Shown: positions 18,426 through 26,484, numbered from the stretch's first letter. The stretch is DNA of 64,000 bases from Nocardia bhagyanarayanae (GCF_006716565.1 NZ_VFPG01000001.1:4650001-4714000), one strand, 5' to 3'. The notes: generated by a model not told the origin, from the letters alone. Translations and numbers: made by a program.

Positions 18426-19138
18426 CACGACGCGGTTCCATTCCTGTCGAAGAAGCCTCCGGTGGGTCCGCCGGGATCCACGCATGCCAGCTCGACGATG
18501 GCGTCGGTGCCCTCCACGACGGATTGAAAACCGGTGTGCCCGTTGAGGTCAGTGGCCGTATAGCCCGGGTCGACCGCATTGATGCGGATCTCGGGCAAGG
18601 CGGCGGCGTACCTGGTTGTCAGCATGTTCAGCGCCGCTTTGGTCGTCGGGTAGCCGAGTGCGGGCGGCAGGAGATCCTTCCATCGCGGGTCGGTGACGGT
18701 CGCGATCGAGCCCATGCCGCTGGAGACCATGACAATGCGCGGATGGCCGGAGGCGCGCAGCAGCGGCAGGAAGGCATGCGTCACCCGGACCGGGCCGAAG
18801 ACATTCGTCTCGAAGACCTCACGCAGCTCGTCGACTCGGGTATCGGCCGGATGGGTGCGCGGGCCGCCGACAGCGGCATTGTTGATCAGGACGTCGAGGT
18901 GGCCGGCGGAGGCCCGCACCGCGTCGGCCGCCGCGGTCACGGACTCGTCCGACGTCACGTCCAGCGTGACGAAGCGCACGCGCACCCCCTCCTCGGCCAG
19001 TTCGGCCAGCGTCTCGGCGCCGCGAGCGGGATCGCGGGCGGCGAGGAACACCTCCCAGCCCAATCCGGCAAGTCGGCGCACCGTTTCGCGTCCGAGTCCT
19101 TTGTTCGCTCCGGTCACCAGGGCAGTCGTCGTCGTCAT
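18422..19138 (-). CDS. SDR family oxidoreductase
   Basis: 238-aa short-chain dehydrogenase with TGANKGLG at the NADP site, NNAAVGG in place of NNAG, and the catalytic YPTTKAALNML (Tyr-x3-Lys). This motif set resembles carbonyl-reductase-like SDRs. ATG 19138 is the start; upstream sequence in frame overlaps the control region shared with the divergent XRE gene. It heads a probable operon with the small protein (GTGA overlap) and WS/DGAT. The ester or alcohol substrate is not predictable. Confidence 0.9.
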   Translation of the reverse strand: MTTTTALVTGANKGLGRETVRRLAGLGWEVFLAARDPARGAETLAELAEEGVRVRFVTLDVTSDESVTAAADAVRASAGHLDVLINNAAVGGPRTHPADTRVDELREVFETNVFGPVRVTHAFLPLLRASGHPRIVMVSSGMGSIATVTDPRWKDLLPPALGYPTTKAALNMLTTRYAAALPEIRINAVDPGYTATDLNGHTGFQSVVEGTDAIVELACVDPGGPTGGFFDRNGTASW

Positions 19139-19238
19139 GGTTGGAGCCTCGCGCCGGTCGCCGTCCGGCTCCAGGGTCGGCGAGGCATGGGACTGGCGGT
19201 ACCACCCCGGGTGGTCGGTCCTACGGCACGATGGAACG

Positions 19239-20087
19239 GTGGACAGAGCGGAATTGGCGATGGTGCTGCGCACCGCGCGGTCGCGCGTCGAACCCGCCGA
19301 CGTGGGGCTGCCGAGTGGTTCCCGCAGACAGGTTCCCGGGCTGCGACGCGAGGAGGTCGCGCAGCTGGCCGGTCTCAGCGTCGACTACATCGTCCGGCTC
19401 GAGCAAGGGCGCGGCCCCAAACCTTCCGATCAGGTGCTCGGCGCACTGTCTCGGGCGCTGCGATTGAGCGACCCGGACCGCGATCTGATCTTCCGGCTCG
19501 CCGGATCCGGTCCACCACAGGCCGGGCGCATTCCCATGCTGATCCGGCCGAGCGTCATGCGCCTGCTCGACCGAATGGCGGACCTGCCCGCCCTCGTGCT
19601 GTCCGCCAAATCCGATGTGCTGGCGTGGAATTCGCTGGCGGCGGCGCTCTTCGGCGACTTCTCCGAGCGCCCGCCCATCCAGCGCAACATCATGTGGCAA
19701 CGATTTCTCGGCACCGGTCTCGACCAGGTGGTCATGACGCCGGAGGAGGAAGCGGCCAATGCCGTCGACTGCGTCGGCTGTCTGCGCACGGTGCAGGCCA
19801 AGTACCCGAAGGATCCGGATCTCGCCCGGCTGATCGACGAACTTCGTTCCGGCAGCGCGCGATTCGACGAGCTGTGGCGGGCGGGGCGCTCCGGGCGGCT
19901 GCGCAGCCTCAGCAAAACCATCGCGCACCCCGACCTGGGCGCACTCACTCTCGATTGCGACGCCCTGCTGGTGCCGGAGGCGGATCAGACCGTCGTCGTC
20001 TACTCGGCCGCACCCGGTACGCCCGAGGCCTCGGCCCTCGAACTACTCCGCGTGACCGGTCTCGAACGATTCGGTCCAGTCAACTGA
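19239..20087 (+). CDS. XRE family regulator with MmyB-like ligand-binding domain
   Basis: 282-aa regulator: N-terminal helix-turn-helix (VPGLRREEVAQLAGLSVDYIVRLEQGRGPKPSDQVLGAL is diagnostic) and a C-terminal PAS-like MmyB/MLTR ligand-binding domain (DVLAWNSLAAALFGDF, VVVYSAAPGTPEASALELL). Starts at GTG 19239. It is divergent from the SDR at 19138 with a 100-bp shared control region; in actinobacteria such pairs usually consist of a repressor and the SDR it controls. Confidence 0.9.
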   Translation: MDRAELAMVLRTARSRVEPADVGLPSGSRRQVPGLRREEVAQLAGLSVDYIVRLEQGRGPKPSDQVLGALSRALRLSDPDRDLIFRLAGSGPPQAGRIPMLIRPSVMRLLDRMADLPALVLSAKSDVLAWNSLAAALFGDFSERPPIQRNIMWQRFLGTGLDQVVMTPEEEAANAVDCVGCLRTVQAKYPKDPDLARLIDELRSGSARFDELWRAGRSGRLRSLSKTIAHPDLGALTLDCDALLVPEADQTVVVYSAAPGTPEASALELLRVTGLERFGPVN

Positions 20088-20173
20088 CACGCCGGAGGCG
20101 TACAGCTCATTCTCACCCGGTCATCCGGCGGCTTGCCGCGGTGCTCGGCGATCCTGACCTGACCCAACTCGTG

Positions 20174-20205
20174 CTAGCAAACTAGCAAGCTAGCGTGCTA
20201 GCATT
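20174..20205. promoter_or_regulatory. Four-copy 8-bp CTAGCNNN operator array
   Basis: CTAGCAAA, CTAGCAAG, CTAGCGTG and CTAGCATT follow each other with no gap, so CTAG cores fall at 20174, 20182, 20190 and 20198 in exact 8-bp register. The outer units extend to the palindrome TGCTAGCA (20172-20179 and 20196-20203). The array ends 6 bp before the GTG of a ribbon-helix-helix protein, which is the expected binder: such dimers bind short repeats cooperatively with one dimer per repeat. Confidence 0.8.
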
Positions 20206-20211
20206 TGTCCC

Positions 20212-20382
20212 GTGGGCGACGAGGATGTGAAGCAGTTCAACGTCTACCTGCCGATCGGACTGATCAAGCAGGTCAAGTTCCAGGCGATCGAGTCGGGAAT
20301 GTCGCTGTCGGCGCTGGTCGCCGAGGCGCTGCGCGCCTACCTCGACGACACCCACCCGAAGACACCGCCGGGAAAGGATTGA
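20212..20382 (+). CDS. Ribbon-helix-helix (CopG/Arc-type) regulator, 56 aa
   Basis: Small gene GTG 20212 to TGA 20382. The beta strand [20 protein letters not shown] is followed by helix [20 protein letters not shown], the classical ribbon-helix-helix with alternating strand residues (Gln, Asn, Tyr) that contact DNA. It has no C-terminal effector domain. The CTAGC array directly upstream is its probable autoregulatory operator. It is followed after one base by the VOC gene, so regulator and target form one operon. Confidence 0.85.
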   Translation: MGDEDVKQFNVYLPIGLIKQVKFQAIESGMSLSALVAEALRAYLDDTHPKTPPGKD

Positions 20383-20383
20383 C

Positions 20384-20725
20384 ATGAAGACCGAAGGCAT
20401 CGAAGCCGTGTTCCTGGAGACGCACAACTGGGGCAAGCAGGCGCGATTCCTGCGCGAACTGGGATTCGAGGTGGAGTTCGAGACCGACCACGGCTCCGGC
20501 CAGTTCCGCAACGGCGACGGACCCTATGTCTTCGTGGCGGAGATCCCGCCGACCAGCGAGCCGCGGACGCTCCTGGTTCTGAAGGCCGCCGACACGGCGG
20601 AGCGCCCCGGTGGCGACGTCGAGATCGTCAGCGAGTTCGAGCCGACCCACTACGGCACCCAGGAGATGACCGTCCGCGACCCTGATGGGCGACTGTGGAA
20701 TCTCCAGGCGCCGGGGGAGGAGTGA
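20384..20725 (+). CDS. VOC (glyoxalase/bleomycin-resistance fold) family protein
   Basis: 113-aa single-domain vicinal oxygen chelate protein. The beta-alpha-beta-beta-beta modules are visible: AVFLETHNWGKQARFLRELGFEVEFETDHGSGQFRNG, and a C-terminal MTVRDPDGRLWNLQAP typical of the family. Potential metal ligands are His in LETHNW and the Glu of VAEIPP. Enzyme or resistance role unknown. It starts one base after the ribbon-helix-helix stop and its own stop overlaps the methyltransferase start (GTGA). Confidence 0.85.
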   Translation: MKTEGIEAVFLETHNWGKQARFLRELGFEVEFETDHGSGQFRNGDGPYVFVAEIPPTSEPRTLLVLKAADTAERPGGDVEIVSEFEPTHYGTQEMTVRDPDGRLWNLQAPGEE

Positions 20726-21576
20726 GCGCGATGCCGATCATCGCTCCGGACCACACCGCGGTCCGCGTCGCGCTGTGGCGGGCTCTGCACGCGGAAATCG
20801 ATGCGCGGCCGAGTGTGTTCGACGACCGGATCGGACTGCGACTGGCAGCGCCCGAGGACGGCTGGCGGGACCGCCCGGATATGGACCCGCGGACGACGAG
20901 CCCGATGCGGGCGGGCATCGTGGCGCGGGCCCGCTTCGTCGAGGATCTGCTCGCCGAGCAGATCGACCGCGGTGTGGATCAGTACGTTCTCCTCGGCGCC
21001 GGGCTGGACACCTTCGCGCAGCGCCGGCCCGAGCTCGCCGCGCGGCTGACGGTGTTCGAGGTCGACCAGCCCGGCACGCAAGCGTGGAAGCGGCAACGCC
21101 TCGGCGAGCTCGGATCGGCCGTTCCGGACGGCTTGCGCTGGGTGCCCGTCGACTTCGAGGTCGACTCGTGGTGGGAGCGGCTCACGGCCGCCGGTTTCGA
21201 TCCGGGTCGCCCCGCGGTCGTCGCCTCCACCGGCGTCTCCATGTATCTCGACCGGGAGACGAACGTCACCACCCTGCGACAGCTCGCGACGCTCGCGCCG
21301 GGTTCGACGCTGGCTGTGACGTTCATGCTGCCACTCGAACTCGTCGGCGCCGGGGAACAGCACATGCGCCGGTTCGCCGAGCAGGGCGCCCGCGCCTCGG
21401 GCACCCCGTTCGTCAGCTTCTTCCGGCCCGGCGAAATAGTGGCGCTCGCCGAGGAGTCGGGCTTCGCTTCCGCCCACCACATTTCGTCCGAGGAGCTGAC
21501 CCGCCGCTACTTCGCCGACCGCACCGACGGACTGCGACCTGCGGAGTCGGAGCAGATTCTGGTGGCAAGTACCTGA
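20722..21576 (+). CDS. Class I SAM-dependent methyltransferase, TIGR00027/leucine carboxyl methyltransferase type
   Basis: 284-aa member of the family expanded in mycolic-acid actinobacteria. SAM site YVLLGAGLDTFAQR, the acidic loop VFEVDQPGTQAWKR and STGVSMYLDRE are typical. GTG 20722 is preferred because it follows GGGGGAGGA and overlaps the VOC stop as GTGA; ATG 20731 is the alternative. These enzymes methylate carboxylates of small molecules or polyketides; the substrate here is unknown. Third gene of the run behind the CTAGC array. Confidence 0.88.
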   Translation: MSAMPIIAPDHTAVRVALWRALHAEIDARPSVFDDRIGLRLAAPEDGWRDRPDMDPRTTSPMRAGIVARARFVEDLLAEQIDRGVDQYVLLGAGLDTFAQRRPELAARLTVFEVDQPGTQAWKRQRLGELGSAVPDGLRWVPVDFEVDSWWERLTAAGFDPGRPAVVASTGVSMYLDRETNVTTLRQLATLAPGSTLAVTFMLPLELVGAGEQHMRRFAEQGARASGTPFVSFFRPGEIVALAEESGFASAHHISSEELTRRYFADRTDGLRPAESEQILVAST

Positions 21577-21632
21577 TCCGTTCTCCGGACCCGATCGACC
21601 CGCTCGCGGCGCGCGCCAGGGATACTTGCCAG

Positions 21633-22286
21633 GTGACAGAAACAGCCGGGCTCCATACGGTGGACGCCAGCCTCGAGCAGCCGCCTTTGGCCGGGAGCTT
21701 CCGCTTCTGGTTCGCCGACCAGCGCTGGGAGTGGTCCGACGAGGTCGCCGTCCTGCACGGGTACGCACCGGGCACCGTCGTCCCGACCACGGAGCTGCTG
21801 TTGGCGCACAAGCATCCCGACGACCGCGCCGAGGTCGCCGACACCCTGGTCACGGTGGTGCAGACCGGTCAGCCGTTCTGTAGTCGTCACCGGATCATCG
21901 ATACCGCCGGGGTCGAGCACCACGTGCTGGTGGTCGGCGACCAGTTGCGCGATCACACCGGTGCGCTGGTGGGCACCGCGGGCTTCTACGTCGACGTCAG
22001 CGACAGCGTGGACGAGACCCGGCGCGCGGTCCTGAACGAGGCGTTGCCGGAGCTGGTGGAGGCCAGGGCGGTGATCGAGCAAGCCAAGGGCGCGCTGATG
22101 CTGGTGTACGGGATCAGCGCCGAGCAGGCGTTCAACGTGCTGGCCTGGCGCTCGCAGGAGACGAACACCAAGCTGCGTACCATCGCCGAGAAGCTGGTCA
22201 GCGCGTTGCGCGATTTCGGCGGGGGTTCGGTGAGCACTCGCACCCGGTTCGACCATCTGCTGCTCACCGTGCACGAACGCCCCTGA
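21633..22286 (+). CDS. PAS and ANTAR domain protein (putative RNA-binding antiterminator)
   Basis: 217 aa. Residues about 20-125 form a PAS_3 domain (FADQRWEWSDEVAVLHGYAPG, HKHPDDRAEV, DHTGALVGTAGFYVDVS) and 130-195 an ANTAR domain (EARAVIEQAKGALMLVYGISAEQAFNVLAWRSQETNTKLRTIA), with the conserved A-x-G-x-L-M and alanine/aromatic pattern. ANTAR domains bind paired RNA hairpins to prevent termination. GTG 21633. It lies 56 bp after the methyltransferase. No cognate kinase is adjacent, so the PAS domain may sense the signal directly. Confidence 0.9.
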   Translation: MTETAGLHTVDASLEQPPLAGSFRFWFADQRWEWSDEVAVLHGYAPGTVVPTTELLLAHKHPDDRAEVADTLVTVVQTGQPFCSRHRIIDTAGVEHHVLVVGDQLRDHTGALVGTAGFYVDVSDSVDETRRAVLNEALPELVEARAVIEQAKGALMLVYGISAEQAFNVLAWRSQETNTKLRTIAEKLVSALRDFGGGSVSTRTRFDHLLLTVHERP

Positions 22287-22643
22287 CATCCAGGTCGGTC
22301 GCTTTCGGCGCGGCATCGTCGGGCGGGGCCGACTGTTTGACCGCCCCCGGCGATGCCGCCGTATCCGAGCGGTGTCCACCCGCTGACCGCTGGCTGAACG
22401 GTGAGCGGAAGCGCCGCCCCATATTCGTAGCAAACCCGCGCCGCTCCGCCGACCCTTTCGGACGAGAACGCCGAAGATCCCCGCCCGCTGCCGGGTCGGC
22501 ACCCGCCTTCGTGGCCGTCGACCTGGCTCGATACGCTGTCGTACGCAAGGTTCGGACTCCGCCGACTTCTGTTGGCCAGCGCCATATTTCGGCTCCGTCG
22601 ACAGGTCCGGTCGCGAGTCCGGATGAGCAGCAGTGGAGACCCA
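22287..22643. other. Intergenic region, no gene recognised
   Basis: 357 bp between the PAS-ANTAR and UbiE-like genes. Open frames in it have arginine/proline-rich composition without recognisable domains. It presumably holds the promoter of the UbiE-like gene; no operator repeat was evident. An ATG at 22572 and one at 22623 are in frame with the downstream gene. Confidence 0.6.
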
Positions 22644-23345
22644 GTGACCATCGACAAGAGCAAAGGCGCCGAAGTACACGGGATCTTCGAGAAGATCGCC
22701 GGATACTACGACCGGATGAACTTCCTCATGACGCTGGGCAGTCACCGGCGATGGTGTCGTGAAGTGGCCGAGCGGGTGGCGCCGCCCGCGGGCGGACAGC
22801 TCTTGGATCTCGCCACCGGGACCGGCGCGATCGCCTTGGAAGCCGCACGGCGGTATCCCTCCGTCACGGTGACGGGCGTCGACTTCTCGGAGGAGATGCT
22901 GGCGCGCGCCCAGAACAAACCCGGTGCGCAGTCGGTCCGATGGCAACGCGCGGACGCGGCTCGCCTGCCGTTCGACGACGAGACTTTCGACGGGATCACC
23001 GAGGGTTATCTGCTCAGGAACGTCGAAGACCTGGAGGGCGTGCTCCGCGAACAACACCGGGTGCTCAAGCCCGGCGGCCGGATCGTCGTACTCGAAACGT
23101 GTCCGCCGAGCGGGCCGGTGAAGCCGATCGTGGAGTGGGGGATGCGCATCGTCGTTCCCCTGCTCGGCCAGGTCGTGGCTCGTGACCGGTCGTCCTACAC
23201 CTATCTCGAATCCAGCACGCTCGCCTTCGCCACACCGGAGCGCGTCGCCGAAATCCTCCGCGGGCTCGGTTTTCAGGACATCGGGTGGAGCAAGAAATTC
23301 CTCGGCACCAACGTGGTCCTGTGGGCCACCAAGTCGATGGCGTGA
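22644..23345 (+). CDS. UbiE/MenG-like class I methyltransferase
   Basis: 233-aa methyltransferase. FEKIAGYYDRMNFLMTLGSHRRWCREV is the UbiE signature, LLDLATGTGAIALEAARRY the SAM site, and ITEGYLLRNVEDLEGVLREQHRVLKPGGRIVVLE the C-terminal signature (UbiE usually has FGLRNV; here LLRNV). It therefore looks like a paralogue rather than the housekeeping menaquinone methyltransferase. GTG 22644 is preferred for its GGAG at suitable spacing; ATG 22623 and 22572 are possible. Substrate not assignable. Confidence 0.82.
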   Translation: MTIDKSKGAEVHGIFEKIAGYYDRMNFLMTLGSHRRWCREVAERVAPPAGGQLLDLATGTGAIALEAARRYPSVTVTGVDFSEEMLARAQNKPGAQSVRWQRADAARLPFDDETFDGITEGYLLRNVEDLEGVLREQHRVLKPGGRIVVLETCPPSGPVKPIVEWGMRIVVPLLGQVVARDRSSYTYLESSTLAFATPERVAEILRGLGFQDIGWSKKFLGTNVVLWATKSMA

Positions 23346-23442
23346 AGGGCTCAGTTCGCCGGCACGGCCGGTAACGGCACCGACCAGCGAATGGCAGTCC
23401 CTCCGGAGACCTTTTCGGCGCTGAAGCGGCGGCGACTGTGGG

Positions 23443-23766
23443 CTATCGCCGGTTGCGCTTGCCTGCCCGCAGGCGGTGATTGTCGGCGTGCAATTCGGCG
23501 TTGGCGTCTTCGAGGTCGAGGATGCGGGCGATCCCCGCGAGGTTGACCCCTTCGGCGACCAGCGCCGTGATGCGCTGCAGCCGGGTGAGGTCGTCTCCGC
23601 TGTAGCGGCGGGTGCCGCCGTCGCTGCGGGCGGGGGTGATCAGGCCGTGGCGTTCGTAGAGGCGCAGGGTCTGTACGCCGATGCCCGCCAGATCGGCGGC
23701 CACCGAGATCGCGTACACCGCGCGCGTGGGGTCGGGTTGCGGCGGCTGGTGCTGCGGGCGAACCAT
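23443..23766 (-). CDS. HspR-like MerR family regulator
   Basis: 107-aa MerR protein. AISVAADLAGIGVQTLRLYERHGLITPARSDGGTRRYSGDDL is the winged helix closely resembling HspR, and GVNLAGIARILDLEDANAELHADN continues the HspR-type helix. ATG 23766 follows a GAGGAG site. Divergent from hsp20 at 23914, so it is its probable repressor. The classical HAIR box (CTTGAGT-N7-ACTCAAG) is not present; another inverted repeat is. Confidence 0.88.
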   Translation of the reverse strand: MVRPQHQPPQPDPTRAVYAISVAADLAGIGVQTLRLYERHGLITPARSDGGTRRYSGDDLTRLQRITALVAEGVNLAGIARILDLEDANAELHADNHRLRAGKRNRR

Positions 23767-23847
23767 CCTGCTCCTCGATACTGCTTCCTACTGCTCAGGT
23801 TTTCTATGGTAGACCCTTGCATGCAGCTGCCGACAGTGCTATAAGAA

Positions 23848-23869
23848 ATCTATACCGGATGGCATAGAT
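23848..23869. promoter_or_regulatory. Inverted repeat in the hspR-like/hsp20 control region
   Basis: ATCTAT (23848-23853) and ATAGAT (23864-23869) separated by 10 bp, located 45-66 bp before the hsp20 start. A shorter TCTA-TGG-TAGA repeat occurs nearer the regulator. Candidate MerR-family operator; inferred. Confidence 0.45.
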
Positions 23870-23913
23870 CCGGATCCGACTATCGAGAAGACGGTTGGTT
23901 GGAGGTGACGATC

Positions 23914-24333
23914 ATGCTGATGCGTACCGATCCGTTCCGCGATCTGGACCGCCTTGCGCAGCAGGTGTTCGGCACAGCGGCCCATCCCGCGGCGATGCCG
24001 ATGGACGCTTGGCGCGAGGGCGACAGGTTCGTGGTCGAGTTCGATCTGCCGGGCATGGACCCCGATTCGCTGGATCTAGGCGTCGAGCGCAACGTCGTGA
24101 CGGTGCGCGCCACACGCCCTGAACTCGAGGGCGACCGGGAAATGATCGCCGCGGAACGCTCACGCGGTGTGTTCAGCCGCCAGTTGTTCCTCGGCGAGAC
24201 CCTCGATGTCGATCGCATCGACGCCGAGTACACCGACGGCGTGCTGCGGTTGACGATCCCGGTGGCGGAGCAGGCCAAGCCGCGCAGGATCGAGATCGCC
24301 CACGGCAACGGGCACAAGGCGATCAACGCCTGA
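23914..24333 (+). CDS. Hsp20/alpha-crystallin small heat shock protein
   Basis: 139-aa small heat shock protein holdase. The alpha-crystallin domain spans about residues 35-130: [78 protein letters not shown], with the C-terminal GVLRLTIP and the IEI-like tail used for oligomerisation. ATG 23914 follows GGAGGTGA at ideal spacing. Belongs to the mycobacterial 18-kDa antigen/Hsp18 branch. Two small conserved genes follow on the same strand. Confidence 0.95.
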   Translation: MLMRTDPFRDLDRLAQQVFGTAAHPAAMPMDAWREGDRFVVEFDLPGMDPDSLDLGVERNVVTVRATRPELEGDREMIAAERSRGVFSRQLFLGETLDVDRIDAEYTDGVLRLTIPVAEQAKPRRIEIAHGNGHKAINA

Positions 24334-24371
24334 GCCGCGCCGGCTCGACGCTTCCCCTCGGAGGTAGGGCC

Positions 24372-24659
24372 ATGACCGGCATCGATGCTCTCGGTGTCTA
24401 CGACCCGCTCGACGCGCGGCTGCTGCTGCTCGACCCCGACCTCGAACCGTTGTTCGCCGAGGTCGACGAGGTCTTGTCCGAAGCCCTTGCGCCCAAGCGC
24501 GTTTCGGGGCGTCCCGGACTTCGGGCACGAGCACCCCGCCCGCCCGCCGACGTCGAGCGCGGTTGGCGGACACCGAGATTGACAGGACGGGCGCCGCCGA
24601 GAACGCGTGCGACCCAGCGCGGTCCTCCGCGCACTCGGACCGAACGGATCGATTGGTGA
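24372..24659 (+). CDS. Small conserved actinobacterial protein of unknown function
   Basis: 95 aa. The N-terminal half (YDPLDARLLLLDPDLEPLFAEVDEVLSEAL) is acidic and amphipathic; the C-terminal half is Arg/Pro-rich and ends with ATQRGPPRTR, a pattern I recall from small actinobacterial unknowns encoded near stress or sigma-factor genes. GGAGGTAGGGCC precedes ATG 24372. It follows hsp20 after 38 bp and is probably co-transcribed. No function can be assigned. Confidence 0.6.
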   Translation: MTGIDALGVYDPLDARLLLLDPDLEPLFAEVDEVLSEALAPKRVSGRPGLRARAPRPPADVERGWRTPRLTGRAPPRTRATQRGPPRTRTERIDW

Positions 24660-24731
24660 ACAGGTGGAAGTGAGGTGATGTCATAGACACGACTGCGGTT
24701 GAATCTCTCGCAAGTCACGTCTTCCTTCGCC

Positions 24732-24766
24732 GGGGCGGGCCCGGAGCGATTACCGGGGCCCGCCCC
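24732..24766 (+). terminator. Hairpin terminator after the hsp20 operon
   Basis: GGGGCGGGCCCGG and CCGGGGCCCGCCCC form a near-perfect 13-14-bp stem around an 8-base loop, 73 bases after the preceding stop. Confidence 0.7.
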
Positions 24767-24809
24767 CCTGTCATCCGAGTGACCAGTGCACGACGCAAGG
24801 AGGTTGGCC

Positions 24810-25025
24810 ATGACCACGATTCCCGCTCGCGACGACGCAGACTACGCCGAGCAGCGCACCCTCGTCCACGACGCCGACCGCCACATCGGCCTGGACACCC
24901 GCGCGCTGCACCCGTTGGCCGAACGCATTCGCGCCGCCTTCGACGCCGCCGACACGACCGATCGAATCGACCAATCCTTCATCACGCCGCTACCCGATGA
25001 CGACGAATACCCTCTCGCCTACTGA
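24810..25025 (+). CDS. Small acidic hypothetical protein
   Basis: 71 aa starting at ATG 24810 behind an AAGGAGG ribosome site. Acidic, mostly helical (TLVHDADRHIGLDTRALHPLAERIRAAFDAADTTDRIDQSF), ending in DDDEYPLAY. No domain recognised. The good ribosome site and codon pattern support it as a real gene, following the hsp20 operon terminator. Confidence 0.6.
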   Translation: MTTIPARDDADYAEQRTLVHDADRHIGLDTRALHPLAERIRAAFDAADTTDRIDQSFITPLPDDDEYPLAY

Positions 25026-25248
25026 CACCGGCACGAGCACCGATCCCCTCGGTCGCTACCGGTACGCCCTCGCGTTGCCGACCGGCCTGGCGCTGATCGC
25101 CGCCCTCGGCGCGCCGCCGATCGTTCTGCTGCTGCTGACCGCCACCCTTGGCTGCGCCATTCTCGCCTCCGTACTGCGAGAATCACGCGCGGCCGCGATC
25201 CAGGGCGGCCGCGACCAGCCACCGGACCGGCGCGCGCCGGGCGCCTAG
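24997..25248 (+). CDS. Small hypothetical membrane protein
   Basis: 83 aa, starting at ATG 24997 and overlapping the preceding small gene by 29 bases. One long hydrophobic region (ALALPTGLALIAALGAPPIVLLLLTATLGCAILASVL) could make two membrane helices, flanked by a hydrophilic N-terminus and a basic C-terminal tail. No clear ribosome site; support comes from the hydrophobic pattern and the overlap. Confidence 0.5.
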   Translation: MTTNTLSPTDTGTSTDPLGRYRYALALPTGLALIAALGAPPIVLLLLTATLGCAILASVLRESRAAAIQGGRDQPPDRRAPGA

Positions 25249-25292
25249 TTGCCGACCGTGTGCCCACTCCCGCGAGTGGGGGACAATGGGGT

Positions 25293-25868
25293 ATGGCCTC
25301 GCCAGCCCTGACCGTGGTGACCGGTCGCCCGGGCACCGGGAAGACGACCCTTGCCCACAGCCTCGCGCGCGAGATCGGCTGCCCGGCGATCGTCCACGAC
25401 GAGATCACCCAGGGCATGGTCCTGACCAATTCGCCGACCCGGACCGCGGGCGTCGGGGAAGCCTTCGAGCGTCCCGCATTGGACGCCTTCTTCGACATCA
25501 TCGCCGCGCTGGCGCGGGCGGGAGTCACCCTCGTCGCCGAAGCCGCGCTGCCGGGCAAGCTGTGGCAGCCGCGCCTCGAGGCACTCACCGAGCTCGCCGA
25601 GATCCGCATTCTGCGCTGCACCGCCCCGACGTCGATCGTCCGCGGCCGCATCACCCAGCGCATCGCGACCAACCCGCACCGTCGGGCCCGAAGCGATGAA
25701 CTCTTGGAGGGGATCGATCCCGATACGGCCTCCGAAGCGGACTTCGACCCAGCGATCGACGAGCTGCCCACCCTGACCGTGGACACCACCCACGGCTACC
25801 AGCCCGGTCTCGTGGCACTGTCGCGTTTCGCGACCCGACCCGACCCCGGCGCGACCCTCGAGGCCTGA
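25293..25868 (+). CDS. AAA/P-loop kinase-like protein
   Basis: 191 aa with Walker A GRPGTGKTT at residues 11-19, followed by VHDEITQGM and a central TLVAEAALPGKLWQP segment in the place of a Walker B/acceptor region; ILRCTAPTSIVRGRITQR contains the arginine lid. This layout is typical of small-molecule kinases or zeta-toxin-like P-loop proteins. No antitoxin gene lies next to it. A CCCACTC-CCGC-GAGTGGG hairpin (25263-25280) sits in its leader. Substrate unknown. Confidence 0.72.
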   Translation: MASPALTVVTGRPGTGKTTLAHSLAREIGCPAIVHDEITQGMVLTNSPTRTAGVGEAFERPALDAFFDIIAALARAGVTLVAEAALPGKLWQPRLEALTELAEIRILRCTAPTSIVRGRITQRIATNPHRRARSDELLEGIDPDTASEADFDPAIDELPTLTVDTTHGYQPGLVALSRFATRPDPGATLEA

Positions 25869-25914
25869 GCTCGAGACGAAGTCGCGCGAGGCCGGGGACG
25901 ACGGGCTCGGGGAA

Positions 25915-26484
25915 TCACGAAGTGCGTGATTTGGTGATGGCGTCCTTGGCACGGTCCATCATGGCCGCGAACGGACCGACGAGCATGTTCGCGGTGGCGG
26001 ACTCGACGCCGGGATGCGGGCGGGTCGGCGCCATCGCCTCGGCGAACTTCACGGCGCTGCGCAGGCGCTGGAGTTCGTCGGGTTCCAGTTCCGCACGCAG
26101 CCGGTTGAACTCTTCGTGCTCTTCGTGCTCGGCGTGGGCGAGCACGCCGTCGCGCAGGGCCGCCAGTTTGGCGTCGAACTCGGGGGAGTCGATGTCGACG
26201 GCTTCGATGTCGGCGAGTTGGCGCTTGGCCTTGTTCTCTTCCTCCAGACGCGCGTCGATGATCTTGGCGCCGTCATCGACTTCCCGCCGGAAGCGAGGGT
26301 GGATGATCTCTTCCTCGGCGGTTTCGTGGACAGCCAGCAGGCGGCGCAGTTCGTAGAACTTCTGCTCACGTTGCTCCGCTGTCGGCGCCTGCTCGACCTC
26401 GGCGAACAGTTCGCGGATGCGCACGTGCTGATCGATCAGGAACGCGACGGCATCATCGGTGGTGTTGATCGTCGTAGCTTCCAT
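25915..26484 (-). CDS. Hemerythrin/HHE cation-binding domain protein
   Basis: 189 aa. Four-helix HHE fold with candidate di-iron ligands in LIDQHVRIRELF, LLAVHETAEEEIIHP and LAHAEHEEHEEFNRL. A GGAGG site precedes ATG 26484. The C-terminal 40 residues (PTRPHPGVESATANMLVGPFAAMMDRAKDAI) are the usual actinobacterial extension. Such proteins bind oxygen or respond to peroxide and nitric oxide; proximity to Hsp20 and small stress genes fits a stress role. Confidence 0.9.
   Translation of the reverse strand: MEATTINTTDDAVAFLIDQHVRIRELFAEVEQAPTAEQREQKFYELRRLLAVHETAEEEIIHPRFRREVDDGAKIIDARLEEENKAKRQLADIEAVDIDSPEFDAKLAALRDGVLAHAEHEEHEEFNRLRAELEPDELQRLRSAVKFAEAMAPTRPHPGVESATANMLVGPFAAMMDRAKDAITKSRTS

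Noticed and set aside
23821..23913. HAIR box for the HspR-like regulator
   Set aside because: No CTTGAGT-N7-ACTCAAG or close variant is present between the divergent genes.
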